A DNA stretch of 64,000 nt from Xiphydria camelus. Its lineage: Eukaryota > Arthropoda > Insecta > Hymenoptera > Xiphydriidae. Each line of letters opens with the position of its first letter. Position 1 is the first letter of the stretch. A program made the position numbers and the translations under genes. Positions 1 through 11,999 of the stretch are shown piece by piece. A model generated the notes under the pieces. That model was given only the letters and a program-made list of their open reading frames with translations, had not been told where the DNA came from and searched no databases. The DNA is taken from assembly GCA_963678675.1 (NCBI GenBank), contig OY783194.1:26700278-26764277 (forward strand), read 5' to 3'.

Positions 1-1599
1 TTTACAATCTTAGAGCAAAACTAGGTTTTGCTGTCGTGACAAAAATATTATCTGTGGCAGCAAAAGAGATACGTGTACTAATAGTGAATATAACTGCAAT
101 CGGAATTAAAATTCTTCGGTAAAAATGTTTGATATCCCGGCAAATATTTCTACTACTATTATGCATATGCTGCCATAGATAATACTTCAGTCACGAGAGC
201 AACACGTTCTCAGTAAGACCCAGTTTTGCTAAGAATGCAAAATACATTTCTTCGTGCACTTCACCAATTTAGTCGACGAAAGTATCTTGGCTTGATTTCA
301 GACAGATCCTGATACGGGAATAAAAGAGGACCGGATTCTCGCGAACGAAATTACATACGACTCTTTGTAGGAGATAAAAAGGAACGGGCAGAGACACTCG
401 TTCACCACCTAGTCTCTCGCGATATGTATATTCAAAGACTAAATACAATGCTGCCGCTCTTGTTAACTGTTGTCTCGGGGTAGAGCGCTACTTGCGACTG
501 TCTCGATAAAAGTTTGCAATCGAACTGCCTCTCGTACGCCGTCCTCCCTGGGACGTACTCTCGGGTAGCGAGGGCAAACCGGGACTCCCCTGGAATACCC
601 GAAACGATCCCCAGCTGTCCGACATTCCAACCACGCTGATGTCACCGTGCGCCTTCCTGGCCGTGCGCACTAGTAGGTAGCAAGGGTGAGCGGAAATCCC
701 CGGAAGGTACAAAGCATTCGGGCTATCCGAAGGCATTGACTCATCCTGCACCTTCCTGCCTGAGGCCGTTGCTACGTGCTCTTCGTCCGTACACCGTATT
801 CTTCCGTCTTCATCTTCCACTTTTTCTTAACTTTTCCCTTTTCCCTCTGCCGGAGTACGTCCACGTCTCCGCACTCCTGAAAAGTTGGATTCGCGCAAAT
901 CCACGAAACAGCTACGTTCCACGAGCGTGGAATAGTAGACAGGTACGACATACGCGGAGTGCACTCCTGTATAGAAGCTTGCCGACGTACGGGAGAATGA
1001 AAGCTGTAGTCTTGCCGCTTAATCCAGGCTTGATGTACGAGAGCCCAGTTGGTATTCCTGACCGGGTGCGTCCTCCACCCTCCCGCGCCTTATACTCTAA
1101 TGCTGGTAGTGTTGCCAACCACCGTAAAGATGATAAACGGCTGACGCGCGCGCGGCAGAGAGAGAAATATAACAACCCACCATCATTGAGCCAGGGGGAC
1201 ATCCTAAGCGCTCGCGTCGTTTAAAAGAACGCCCCCCGCCGCGGCTTCCCTCGTATTTGAGCTTTTCTCATTTTTATCGCCCGCCCTACCTTCCGTCGAA
1301 ATGGGTGGAGGTTATATCGACAACTGCCCCATTTTCGCCCGTGATGAGATCATCAGCGGTGGTCCCCCGAAAGATTCATGTGTTTTTAATTGACCATCGA
1401 ATATCTGTACACCGTATGTTCGGTGATCTCGTATCTCCAGATCGATTATCATCAAGCTTTTTTGAGAATACTTCCGGCACAATCCTAGACGGATATTCTG
1501 CAGAGAGAGCACGGATTATTAATACGGAATTAATAATCTTTAATTCAAACTACTCAAACTTATATACGTTGTAAAAAAGTTTGTATTAAATTTAATACA

Positions 1600-1777
1600 A
1601 TTGTATATAAAGCTTTTATTTAATACATGATTATAAAAATTAATATACTCAGTTATAAAATTTATAAGAACAGTTTTATAAGGAAATATATTAACTTTCA
1701 TATTTACGGAGTAAGTATATTAATTTTTCCAATCACGTATTGGAAAAAAGCTTTATACGTAAAAGTATAAATACAAT
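1600..1777. repeat. AT-rich foldback element
   Basis: The left arm (about 1600-1651) and right arm (about 1709-1777) are imperfect reverse complements. Both arms contain TATAAAGCTTTT and AAAAATTAATATAC in matching order. It is probably a decayed MITE. No target duplication was identified. Confidence 0.5.
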
Positions 1778-2307
1778 TTTTTACAGTGACCCGATCGGTA
1801 CACGTAATATGATATCACGATGTATGACTTTGAACTACTCTGACAAAAACTAGACTGTTCAAGCTTCGGTGAGGGGTATGGTCTTATGTATCTTTTCATA
1901 GCCGAAGGTCGGTAGAAAAATTCGTAGAATTAGAGGTATATTTTATTGTTTCAGTCGTGGCGAATTTCGGAAACCGGATGGTTTATTGAGGTAGCGGACG
2001 TTTACCGCGACCTTCCGCGTATCGGTTGGTGTTCATAAATGAAAGGAAGATCGATCCGGGTAGGAAACACAAGTGAGTCGTATATTCTCAGAGCGAAATA
2101 TATACACAGAGTTCGCGTATGTAACTAGAGTTCGAAAACGCGAGAGTGATCGTCGGGCCGATCTGCACGGGTGGATGGTTCAAGCAATAAACTGTCCGAC
2201 GCTTCAGCAAGGGGCTAATTCTGTAGCGTCTACCCTGACGCGACATGCCGATGCGTCAGATAGAGGGGGCATTTCCTCGACTCGTCCCTCAGTACCATAA
2301 AAGTGGG

Positions 2308-2374
2308 TTTTGACGCTCATGCAATTTGCGCCAATTTGTTTGCCAATTGGCGCAAATTGCATAAGCGTTAAAAA
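2308..2374. repeat. Short near-perfect hairpin
   Basis: Two arms of about 28 nt, containing GCAATTTGCGCCAATT and AATTGGCGCAAATTGC, surround a loop of about 8 nt. This is a compact stable palindrome with no gene attached. It could be a tiny foldback element remnant. Confidence 0.6.
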
Positions 2375-2567
2375 TCACCTTTAGGGGTGTCGAGGAGAAG
2401 ACCCGTGGTCGGGACCCTAAACCGGCGTTCCTAGAACCGCGACCACGGAATGCCCGGAAAGATCCCGTGTGCAGCTAGGGCGAATTATAAGGGCCCTAAA
2501 ACGCCCAGATTGGGAAGCGAGTATTCGACCCACCCGAGGGTCCGTTCCGTCGGGCGATGTACCACCT

Positions 2568-2865
2568 TTCGCTCGTCACAAGAGACCTGCGACGTCACCT
2601 GCCTCACCTCGGGGCCGTTCGGAGTCTATCCGTTTCGCGAGTCGGTACTTCAAAGGAACGAATGGATAGATCGTTGTCTCGAACGTTGCCTCGTACGATT
2701 GCCAAAAACCCTCAAACGAGACATTTGCCCGCCTCGCCTTGCCTCGTTCCCGTTCGTGCTCAGATGTATACGCGGCTTGAGACGAGTGATAGCGAGGCGA
2801 GCCGAATGACGCCACAGGAGGAGTTTTGCGGTGAGCGAAGCTCGTCACAGGTCTCTCGTAGCGAA
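2568..2865. repeat. Diverged copy of the arm of the 45-46 kb long inverted repeat
   Basis: The segment shares the block GAGACCTG(C/T)GACGTCACCTG and the block GACGAGTGATAGCGAGGCGA followed by CCGAATGACGCCACAGGAGG with the arms at 45,290-45,420 and 46,370-46,490. It carries about 110 bases between the blocks that the other copy lacks. The shared order marks one repeat family, and open frames inside it are not genes. Confidence 0.65.
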
Positions 2866-3118
2866 CGAGGCCGTAACAGTTGGGGTGTAATCCGAATGTT
2901 CAAAAATTGTTAGTAAATGAGGGTTGGGTTGAATTGGTGCTGAAAGTTTTTTGACGGATTTACATATTTATTGGCAGGTATGAAATCTGGAAAACAGATG
3001 TGGGGAAAACTAAAGGAAGGTAAGGGCCGGATAGTTGATACGTGATTTTGTAAAATCTTAGGGATTTAGGTGAGTTGCCGGATTTACCGTAATAAAAGTA
3101 CCGTAGCATTTAACACCA

Positions 3119-3368
3119 CACCGAAAAGATAGTTTATTAATAGTTAATAAATATAATTTTAAATACGACGGAATAAATATTTCGTTAGGAGAAAAAAATA
3201 TTGTTAGTTATTAAAATGTTTATTTCATTCAAATGATTGCCTCAAAGGATTAAATTATGCGAAGTAAATATCGTAATAGTTAACAAATATTCCTTTGGCC
3301 CAATAAAATATTTATTTCGCCATATTCAAACAAAAACATTTATTAACTGCAAATAAACTTTTTTTCAG
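3119..3368. repeat. Foldback MITE, family B (copy 1)
   Basis: It starts CACCGAAAAGATAGTTTATT and ends with a decayed inverted copy (AAATAAAC, then TTTTTTTCAG). The internal order matches the other family-B copies: TTAATAAATA, AAATATTTCGTTAGGA, ATTCAAATGATTGCCTC, and a mirrored half with AATAAAATATTTATTTCGCC. The whole unit is palindromic. Confidence 0.75.
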
Positions 3369-3475
3369 TAGGGGAGACCGGGGAGAGTTGATACATGAAG
3401 TTGGCTCCTCGTTGACATGGAAAATAATGAGAACGGGGGGCCAACTTCCTGTATCAACCCTCCCCGGTCTCCCTT
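3369..3475. repeat. Short hairpin element with GGGGAGACCGGGGAGAGTTG ends
   Basis: Arms of about 45 nt pair, starting from GGGGAGACCGGGGAG on the left and CTCCCCGGTCTCCC on the right. It abuts the family-B element. The same terminal motif appears inverted at 51,178-51,196 (CCCCGGTCTCCCCTAC), so this is a dispersed family. Confidence 0.65.
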
Positions 3476-3693
3476 ACATACACGTCCAATTCTAAAACAA
3501 ACGTATAGTGATGTGAATTTTATCATTTCACGTTTCATTCGGCTACCTCCGAATTCCAAAAAAAATAGCATAACAAATTATTATGCTCGAATGTTGCTCG
3601 ATACAATTATTTTTGCGATCGAGTCCTATTATTTCTCTCCTGCGTCTCCACGTAAATTTATCAGAATGCGACCGCGTAACTTTCAATCGCAAT

Positions 3694-6600
3694 TTACCTG
3701 AGATCGTTCGTCCTGGTCCTCCTCATCCCCCTGGGCGGGGGATGTCTCGGAGGCGCGGCGCATCGGCAATCACAGTGCATCACACACAGGGCGACGCTGG
3801 TCGCCAAAGTCACTACGAAGGGTGCAGCGAAGAAGTGCATAATCATCGCGATCTGCGCCTCGCGATTATAGTCCGCCATCACTATGCTCCCGTTGACGCG
3901 GCTGTAGTGACAGGGGAATCTCGCGCCCTCGTAACCCAATTCTTTCGTGAAGTTCCGACAGTCGACGACCGGCGGGTATCCGCAGCCCTTGATATTCACC
4001 ATGAGAACCGCCTCGACGTTGCCGGAAGGAGCTAGGAAGATTTCGAGAGACACGGCATCCGATTAGCCGGGATCGTCCATTCGGTCGTGCCGTAGTCGTC
4101 GGCGCTCGCGAGGAAGCGCTTTCGAAAAGTTTCCTGAAGCGGATTCGCCCTCATTCGATGGCCTTCGCGACGGGTTTCTCCCACCGGATGGGGGTTCCGG
4201 CTTAGCAGCGGGGATGACATTTCTCATTGGTCAAAGGTCGAGTGGAAGGTATTGCCGTATACCGAAAGAAAAATAGGGGTAAACTGGCTCGGGGTTTTAC
4301 ATTCCTTGGTTACACGTCCGTATACCGAGAAAACAGTTTATCAGTAGTTAATAGATGTAATTTCAAATACGGCGAAATAAATATTTCATTAGGACAAGAA
4401 AATATACGTTAATTATTAAAATGTTTTTTTCATTCAAATGGTTGCCTCGAAGGTTTTAATTGTACCAAATAAATATTGTAATATTTACTCGGCCTAATAA
4501 AATGTTTATTTCGCCATATTGAAACAAACATTTAACTATAAATAAACTCTTTTCTTGGTGTACAGTTTCGCGAGTGTCACACATGGGTCAACTGGACCCG
4601 ATTGATTTTTAAATAATAGCCACATGAACAATATCCATTCAATTTAAACCGACAAATTATGGAAATTTCATCGAACATTGTAGAATACCAAACCACCGTG
4701 TTTACATAAGAAATGAAATGATGACATATTCAAAAACGATCGTGAATAGGTATGTAGATGCGTGAAAAATGAGCTGCTTTACTGAAAGTGTCCTAATTCC
4801 TTTATTTTTGAAGCAATAAATACACCGAGAAAAAGATTTACTCGAGTCAATTAAACGTGTTTTTGAATAGTCTTAAGAGCACATTTATTCGATCAAGATA
4901 AATATTGATTGGAGGTATATAAATATCATTGATTTAACTGGATATTATTTGGTCCAAGTCGGTATTCATTCGAATCGACTAAGCGTGCTCTTAGGACTGT
5001 CCAAAAACACGTTTATTTCGTTCGACCTTTCTTTTCTCAGTGTAGTTCTTTAGTGCACGTTTCAGAAACGAGTTTTTCCAAAATGCGAAGAAATTTCGTA
5101 GTACGAGTTTTAAGGAGAAGCTATTTAGTTCGAGATCTGACGAGGATCTAGTTATGATGTAAAAAAAGTAGTACAGTCAGCTTCAAAATTGACGCTTGAG
5201 TCAAGAGGGACCCTTGGTGACCACAGAGGATTAAAAAGAGAGAGATCCTCTCCAATGACGGCTCCAACCTTAATTTTGACGTCGCCGCAAATAATGAGAT
5301 TCCGGAGCGTGTACGTCGATCGAATCGAGGGCGCACGAGTACTTCGAAAGTCAAAGGAAATGCGAAACCGATCAATTATGGAACGAGTGTCGCCGCGAGA
5401 TTCGAAGTATGCGAATATCGATTTCCTCCCTCCACGCATTTTCACGGGCCGACCTTCTACGTATCACCCGGGGTGCGAGTCATTCGATCACACTCGCGTG
5501 GCACCATTCTTCACCTTCCGCAATGAGATTTTCGAGGGCCGGTAGGAAGGTTCCCCGAGTGTCGGTAAATAATCGATCGACGCTACGCGGCAAGAGTGCC
5601 TTAGCACTCCCGTAATGGAATTATTTTTTTGGAATTCCTACCGGAAATGGAAGCCTCTCCGCGTAATGTCGATCGAGCGAATATTATTTCAAGCGCCAGG
5701 CTCGTTCGTTCGAGCGGACGGTACGCTCTGCATATGAGGAGGATATGGATTATCTGTACAACGTTATTACAGAATTCTCACTAATGCATAGCCGATAAAG
5801 GCTTCGACGTCGAATTGACGACCCTTTCCATAATTTCCGCAGCACAACGGGTGTTTGATCGAATAGAATTAAGCGACGCCAATTGTTCTAAGAGCGCATA
5901 AATCTATTTATCAGAGGTTGCGAAACGTTCTACATTTCGACGTATCTTGAAAGAAATCGTATGTATAATTCTCGGGGCTGTAGTAAAAAAATACTTATCT
6001 CAGCATGAGTAACATGTTTTTCCATTATTACTCTTGAAATACGTGTTTTCTTAATGCGCACTGAAAAAAATAATCTAATCAATTTAATCAAAATCCTGAA
6101 GACCATAACCAAACCGTTTAGTTAAATGTATGTAGATCTATCTATTTGGTTAAACTGGCCATTTTTTGGTTAGAATAACTAGACGTGTAGTTGAAATAAA
6201 TAAATATGTAGTTAGAGTAATGAAATATCTAATTCATTTTACTACTATTTTGATTAGAATATACGGAGACAGAGGATTAATAATAAATCATGGGAAAACC
6301 CATGAATTTTTACAGTTATTCCCGTAACATTACTCTTTGAGGTGAAACATTGAAGTTTTTAGTAGACTATTATGTCCTTTCTACAGTTCGTAATAGTGTA
6401 CAAAATGATTTATACATTAAAATTTACGAATTTTCCGTTAACACACGTATCAGGTTTTTACGGGCTTATCTATTGCAACGGATTGTAAAAATTATGCTAT
6501 GTCTGTTTAAAAATTCAATGTTTCATTTCGAGGAGCCCCGTTACAGGGGTTCACTATACAAATTACTAATCCTTCTTCTCCGAGTAACCAAACTCGTTTA

Positions 6601-7363
6601 ACCAGGTGCATTTAGTCATATTAACCAGGTTATTTTGCTCAGTGCAGCACCGAGTCACGTGATTTATTTCAGGACACGTCGATCTCAAAATTTTGCACTC
6701 GCTTAATTCCACTCGCTGTAAATCTCGAGGAAATGATGAAGGAAAAACCGTTTCCAAAATCCGCGAATAGAGTAAAATCGAGTTATTATATCCGAGTCGC
6801 GCGGAATCGCGATTTCGCTTCAGGAAACTGCGTCTCGACACCGCGACAAAGGACGATCCGGGCTCACCAGAAGCCGTGGTCGTGGTCGACGTCGACGGGA
6901 GGACCGAGCCGTTATCGCGAGATTCGTTCCTCGACGTCGCGTTAGTCCACGGCGTGTAAGTCACGTAGATGTGGGTACACCGGTACACGTCACTGGTACA
7001 ACCCTCTCTACAGGAGCTCCACGTGCAATTGAAGAGCCCGGCGAGGTCCTCGCGCCTGGACGTGGTGCACATGACGGGCTCGGGCGAGAAGTCGGCGGCG
7101 AGCGTGCTGATCGCGGGATCGACGTAGAGCGGCACGAGGAAGAGGAGCGCGGCGCCGCCGGAAGTGGCCACGAGGGCGAGGGCCGAGGTGGCGTAGAAAT
7201 TGAACCGCTGACGGCAGGTACGCCGTGGCGGTCGGCGCCGCGACGCGCCGAACCCGAGCTCCAACAGCTTGCGACGTCGTAACTCCTGCTGCTGAATGTC
7301 GTATTTTTCCGGATTCTGACTCTGACTCGCGTCCAGCAGGAGCTCGGAGCTGCTCCCGCGCAT
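3694..7363 (-). CDS. Teh1: TipE homologue 1 (Teh1), Para sodium-channel auxiliary subunit; 3' end incomplete
   Basis: This is a member of the insect TipE/Teh family, two-pass membrane proteins that associate with the Para voltage-gated sodium channel and modify its expression or gating (family knowledge). Exons are 7363-6868 and 4031-3698 (minus). TM1 is at residues about 55-81 (ending LFLVPLYVDPAIS) and TM2 at about 226-250. The extracellular loop has eight cysteines: C99, C113, C118, C122, C129, C182, C190 and C206, within SSCREGC and KGCGYPP. N-X-S/T sequons fit an exposed loop. The ATG at 7363 follows an in-frame TAG two codons upstream. Read through to the TAA at 3694 it gives 277 residues, but that TAA lies inside a strong donor (CTCAG/GTAAAT), so a further exon is expected. 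The SALCVMHCDCRC-like end after TM2 favours Teh1 over other Teh genes; that assignment comes from recall of the family. Confidence 0.85.
3698..4031 (-). CDS. Teh1: Teh1 coding exon 2: second half of loop, TM2
   Basis: The acceptor is a pyrimidine-rich tract ending CTTCCTAG/CTCCTTCC. It supplies CT to complete GCT (Ala166), so the phases agree. It encodes VNIKGCGYPPVVDC, FPCHYS, TM2 and the cysteine-rich HCDCRC stretch just inside the membrane. It ends with the donor CTCAG/GTAAAT in phase 2. Confidence 0.85.
4325..4560. repeat. Foldback MITE, family B (copy 2)
   Basis: The ends are ACCGAGAAAACAGTTTAT and AATAAACTCTTTTCTTGGTG, with TA on both sides. The interior follows the family-B order, including AAATACGGCGAAATAAATAT and ATTCAAATGGTTGCCTC. 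Confidence 0.8.
4823..5042. repeat. Foldback MITE, element F
   Basis: It starts CACCGAGAAAAAGATTTACT and ends CTTTCTTTTCTCAGTG, with TA immediately outside both ends. The arms pair through AAACGTGTTTTTGAATAGTC / GGACTGTCCAAAAACACGTT. The termini are of the A/B type but the interior is unrelated. Confidence 0.7.
6059..6644. repeat. Foldback MITE, family A (copy 1), split by another foldback
   Basis: The left part (6059-6263) runs from CACTGAAAAAAATAATCTAA through AGACCATAACCAAACCGTTT. The right part (6583-6644) resumes with ACCAAACTCGTTTAACCAGG and ends TTATTTTGCTCAGTG. The gap is filled by the foldback at 6264-6582. Confidence 0.75.
6264..6582. repeat. Foldback element inserted in family-A copy 1
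   Basis: The ends are CGGAGACAGAGGATTAATAA and TTACTAATCCTTCTTCTCCG. The arms continue with a paired block GTGAAACATTGAA / TTCAATGTTTCAT. The flanking sequence is the two halves of a family-A MITE, so this insertion is the younger one. Confidence 0.65.
6868..7363 (-). CDS. Teh1: Teh1 coding exon 1: N-terminus, TM1, first half of loop
   Basis: Encodes residues 1-165 plus one base of codon 166. It holds a basic cytosolic N-terminus, TM1, and the SSCREGCTSDVYRCTHIYV cysteine block. It ends at GCTTCTG/GTGAGC (intron from 6867), a strong donor, in phase 1. Reading on past the donor runs into repeat-derived sequence at 6,566-6,644, which is not coding. Confidence 0.88.
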
Positions 7364-9240
7364 CCCCTAGAGAGGCGCGAGGCGCTTCCTCAGCTGGGTG
7401 CCGGCGGCTTTCCCCGCGTTCCAAGATCTCGCGGTGACGAGGCGAGCCACGTGCGCGATCGAGGCCGGATCGTCGCCGCGCCCGTTCATCGAGCGGCACC
7501 GCGCGTCCACGCGATCGCGGGGGGCCCGTTCGAACGTCGGCACTCGGGAATCGCGGCTCCGCTGCGGGACGAGTGCGCTTGGCGGGCGACTACCACTGAT
7601 TCGACGGCGCGCGAAGCATGATTCCCTTCGAATCGGCCGAGAGGACGCGGCGGCGAGTGCGATAACGGCCCGAGGATCCGATATTATCCGGCTGGAGTCA
7701 TCGGTGGTTCGACCTTCACGTGTCGATCGGCTTATCGAGCGGCTGCCGCTGTGCGCTCGTCGAATTCCATTTTGCGATCGCTCGTGCTTCTCTCGCGGAG
7801 ATAGCGTCGGCCCGGAAATTAAACATTCCGTAAATCGTTTCGAAGGTCGTTCCGGGCGCAGTGGTGAATCGTATCGAGTCCTTCGAAACTCGATGGCGAG
7901 TGAAGGCCCTGGAGAATTCGTCTATAGTTTACGGTGAACGCATTCCGGTGGATCGGTGAGAGTCGAGCGTCCGGTAGGCGCAACCAAGAGCGACGTCGAA
8001 CGTCGAGGAGTCGTATCGAACGTCGCCGCGTTGGTCTCGGTCCTTCGTCGGGGCACTCAGTTCACGGTTCATCTCAACGAGGCGAAGCGAGGATCGACGG
8101 TGTTCCTTGGCAGGTCGATTTTTCGACATTCATCTTCCGGATCAGAAGTGGCGACGATTTTGCGATTCGTCGCTACGCGGAATGTAATTGAAAGCTGTAC
8201 GTGTACCGTGCGAAGTGTGCGTCGCGTCGAGTCGTAGTCGGCAGCTTTGCGAGCCTCTTACCCTATTACTTCGATTCTACTTGTTAAATTAGGAAGAGTA
8301 GATTCACAGCATTTCCGTTTAATTCACGAGGAAAACTTTTGGTCGCGATTCCGACGAGAAGAGCGTGCCCCCCGTTGCGCGTCGCGACTCTTTCTTATCC
8401 GGAATTCGAACCGGTCGCGCCATTCGATTACGCGCCGCGATCGGGGTGTGCGATCGATCGGATCGCGCGCGGCTGTACGTTCCGATCTGCCGATTTCGTT
8501 GGCGAGGAAGAGCTGTTTATCATCGGCCGAACGGGGGCGCGAGAAGACTCATCAACATCTTGCGAATCGCGTGTCGAGCATTCGCACCCTCCTCGTGCAC
8601 CCCTCTCGATCGTCGGCCCGGTGACGTTTCTATCGCGCGAGCGCCGAACGGTATCCAGATTTCATAACAAAATATTTGAACGGCTCTCACGATTGGACAT
8701 CGATCAACGAGGATTATATTCCGCTAGAGACGACGTACCGCGTCTCCTCGTACCATCGTCTCGCGGTCCGCGAGCTAAAACGCGACTGTCACTACTGTTC
8801 GCGTTCTCGGTAGCTATCTCGCGATAGGGCGGGGTTCCTACTGCGCATGCATCATCGTCAACCCCCACCAGAGTGGTTCTTGTTTATGCTACCGTGCTCG
8901 CTTTGCGATCCGTTGTCGCTATTCTCCTGCCGTCCCATTATCGTCCTTTAATTGCGCCCTGTAATTAAGCTCGATTTTTTCTTACCCCTTTCACCATTAC
9001 GCCTAAGCCACCTGATAGAATATGATGTATCTCATTTACCGGTTGTCATTAACAGATATTTTGAAAATAGGTGAATTGTTTGTAAGAAACTTATTGGATA
9101 AAAGTATAAGAAGCAAAATTCATTATACGTTGTACTTGCTGAAGAGGCTCAAAAACGAGAAATTCTTGGATCCTTTTTGAATATTCTACTTTGAAAAATA
9201 GAGGGTAGAATTTATTGCATTTTTACGTACTTTCTCGTAG
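7364..9240 (-). promoter_or_regulatory. Teh1 upstream region, probable 5' UTR and promoter island
   Basis: Positions 7364-8830 are much richer in GC and CpG than the window average and lie directly upstream of the Teh1 start codon. Long open frames here on both strands are a by-product of composition and show no family motif. A promoter and untranslated exons are expected here, but no start site can be fixed. Positions 8830-9240 return to AT-rich sequence with nothing recognisable. Confidence 0.35.
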
Positions 9241-9573
9241 TGGGGAAAAAAAAACTTCGTTAAAATGACGAAATGCATTTGGTTGAACGAGTTTAGTTAT
9301 TCTAACCAAAATACTAATAAGCTGGACAAAATATTTTATCATTCTAACTATATGTTTAGTTATTCTAACTACATCTCTAGTTACTCTAACCAGAAAATGG
9401 TCAATTTAACCAAACAGATAAAATTAAACACAATTAAATTCTTCGGGACCACCGTTCGAATGAAATAAACATTTTAATAGTTAACACATATAATTTTGTC
9501 CTAACGAAATATTTATTTCGCCGCATTTGAAATTACATCAATTAACTATTAATAAACTGTTTCCTCGATGTAC
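9241..9573. repeat. Fused partial family-A and family-B MITEs
   Basis: Positions 9241-9430 match the family-A right-hand half in inverted orientation (GTTATTCTAACC repeats, GGTCAATTTAACCAAACAGA). Positions about 9441-9573 match the distal half of family B (GAATGAAATAAACATTTTAA, TTATTTCGCCGCATT, ACTGTTTCCTCGATG). Each is missing one half, so this is a recombined or deleted pair. Confidence 0.65.
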
Positions 9574-11999
9574 ACGCAAAGTATCACGTTACTGTATTCT
9601 GATATTTAGGAGATACTTTGCAAGCTGGTTTTATCGACATATCAGTAGGACGAACGTAGAAGTATAATATTATTCACTTGCCATGCTATCAGGAATGCAT
9701 GTATTTCGTGGTTTTTCGTTTTCCTGTGTATTATTTAATATGTACGCTATATTATAAGAGGATGAGCCAAACAATCACTTCGGGAATATGGATATCGATA
9801 TATTTGAATAATTAATATTGCTCGGAGAGAAAAGATCGAAATAATTGTCGGGCTCAGATATTCGTCTCTGATCGGAATTAGATCTGAGCTTCATAAATTG
9901 TCTTTCGTCGTTCAACTTTCGGTGTGGCTCTGATTTAATTTTAATCGCGGAGGGATCTCTCGGGCTTTGAACTGTTGTAAAGCAATTTTCAGCAGATAGG
10001 GCACGTTCATAAATTATACAAGGCTATTAAGGGGAGAGGAGGCGGTTGGTACGGTGCGAGAAGGCGTGCCAAAGCGGTTGGATGGCAGGAATTAGTTATT
10101 ACGTGTGAAATAACGAGCTTACTTTCACTATTTATTGAAAAAAATCTTTCCGTATGAAATACTGTTTATATTATATTATTAAATCATATATTTTTAATAA
10201 TTCTACGCGTTTCTCAATCCGTGCGAGGAAATATGTAATTTTTCCCAGAAATCTCAATTATATTTTAAGTTAAAGTGGAATCATAAGATATAGAGATCAA
10301 CAAAAAATTGTCTAATTTTGTTTCACGAATATACCAGAAATACGTATGGAATTTGGAATGTTCTATTCCGATAATTATTCTATTCTACGTTTTGTCTACC
10401 ATATACGTATAAAACGTTTACCTATCTAACAAAAAGACGTTTGTTTCATTCCATAAATGTTTAACTTATATTGTAAGAGAAACGTTTTATGAAACGTTAC
10501 AGAGGCAGTACACAGGTTTTTGACATGTTTCTAAGATAAAATTAGAAAAATGTTTAGCGAGAAAAGTCATGGTAAACGCCATATAAAATGTTTACTAAGA
10601 AACTTTGTGACTGGCGTAACGAAACATAATACGATAGGAAAAAAGGAGGGAGGGATAAAAACAAATAATAGGTAGTATTTCGTAGTTTATGAAGTAAAAG
10701 AGAGAAGCGAAAATTTAATAGCAATCCTCTTTTGCCTTGATAGCTCTACTACTTTATGATCGGCTCAATTTTATTCTCCCATTACATATTTTGATTCGAT
10801 TTAAACAGCAGCATAAGAAAAAATATTTGCTCTATTTACATAAAGACAACGAGTGACGCACGTCATAGTTTTTAGTAGGATACCAAAATTTATGTCTTCA
10901 AATTGTAATGAGAAAAACATATATAAAACTCTGAGAAAATAGATATACATTAGCTATATCTATTTCATTATTCCAATAAGAAATAAAGAAATAATTGATA
11001 AAATGTCGATAACCCAAAATGTGAGTAGGTACTGCTGAAAATGATAGTATAAATATATTTTAATTAAATATATGTGTGGTAATAATATATATTTTTTATT
11101 GAGGTCACTCTTTAGCTATACGCTGTAAGCTCCACTGTAAAGTGTTAAAATCGATGTCTCGTATATGACTATGACCGTGAACGGGTTACGATTAATTATC
11201 CGCTCGTCCCTTACTATCGATCGACAGAAACAGTTTGTTCCCTTAGCGGCACGACCTACCATTCCAATCACACATACGGCGAAGTTCGTACCCACAATTC
11301 CCTTGCGATATTATCAGCAACATTGGCGATTGTACTAGATCGCTAGACTGACCTTAATTCACTACTTTCATGATGATGTGAATGTTCGATAAGTCGTTCC
11401 TCTAGCCGAGATTTATGCAATCCTTTTTCATTGTAAAAAGTTTAATCATACTTATTCTCCCGTAACATGTTATCCGCGATTATATCAGGGGTGCACCTAC
11501 TTTGCCGTAAATAAAAAGTTATCTACTCGCAAAGGTCGTCGTACTAATTGGCATAGCTACTCAATGACGCCAATTCGAAACTAAATCTTTCAGTAGGTAA
11601 TCAATTTAAGCAGTAAAATAATTGTACATAAAATAATTGTTGAACTTATTATTAGAATAATTCATACGTCGTTAAGTAAAAAAAAATATTTTATCGGTCT
11701 TTGAATTATCGGTAACCATCAATTTATTCCTACAGCATCCCCTGAGAATAGGCAACTTGTCTAACTGCAAAGTTTTCGTTGATCTACCTGAGGTAAACTT
11801 CAATTACTCTGTTGGTAAATTTTAAGGTATTATTGTAAAAACTATAATAGTACGTATATTTTATTTTAAAATGTTTCATTAAACTATAAACTGCATTTCA
11901 CAAGATGTTTTTTAAATGAATACTACTTATTTTATCCTTTTTTTATTATTTCGCAAACTTCATTAGATGTCAAGAAATTATTAAAAATTGAGACTAATC
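9574..11999. other. Intergenic AT-rich sequence between Teh1 and nonA
   Basis: No open frame over 60 codons and no clear repeat structure was seen. This is the shared upstream interval of the divergent Teh1 and nonA genes. Confidence 0.5.

Larger units (their letters stand above)
1..3118. other. No supported gene; left flank downstream of Teh1
   Basis: I see no recognisable coding region. Positions 460-1250 are relatively GC-rich and hold overlapping open frames on both strands (minus 488-820, plus 736-1224) with no family motif. Positions 1560-1800 are very AT-rich and foldback-like. Positions 2380-2870 are GC-rich and repeat-derived. The missing last exon of the minus-strand Teh1 gene could lie here or beyond the left edge. 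I looked for a match to the Teh1 C-terminus and did not find one. Confidence 0.5.
4032..6867 (-). other. Teh1 intron (2.8 kb) with nested repeats
   Basis: The GT-AG intron holds family-B copy 2, element F and most of the interrupted family-A copy 1 with its inserted foldback. Positions 5,150-5,780 contain moderately GC-rich unique sequence without motifs. I see no nested gene. Confidence 0.6.

Noticed and set aside
488..820. Minus-strand 110-codon frame as the missing Teh1 last exon
   Set aside because: No match to a TipE-family C-terminus and no clear acceptor in the needed phase.
2450..2913. Overlapping frames of 118-119 codons
   Set aside because: Lie in the GC-rich dispersed repeat related to 45.2-46.5 kb; no motif.
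6566..6660. C-terminal extension of the Teh1 exon 1 frame
   Set aside because: The frame runs past a strong donor into a family-A MITE; the extension is repeat-derived.
7008..7499. 163-codon minus-strand frame overlapping Teh1 exon 1
   Set aside because: Arg/Ala-rich shadow in another frame of the same strand. The Teh1 frame explains the sequence with membrane segments and cysteine motifs.
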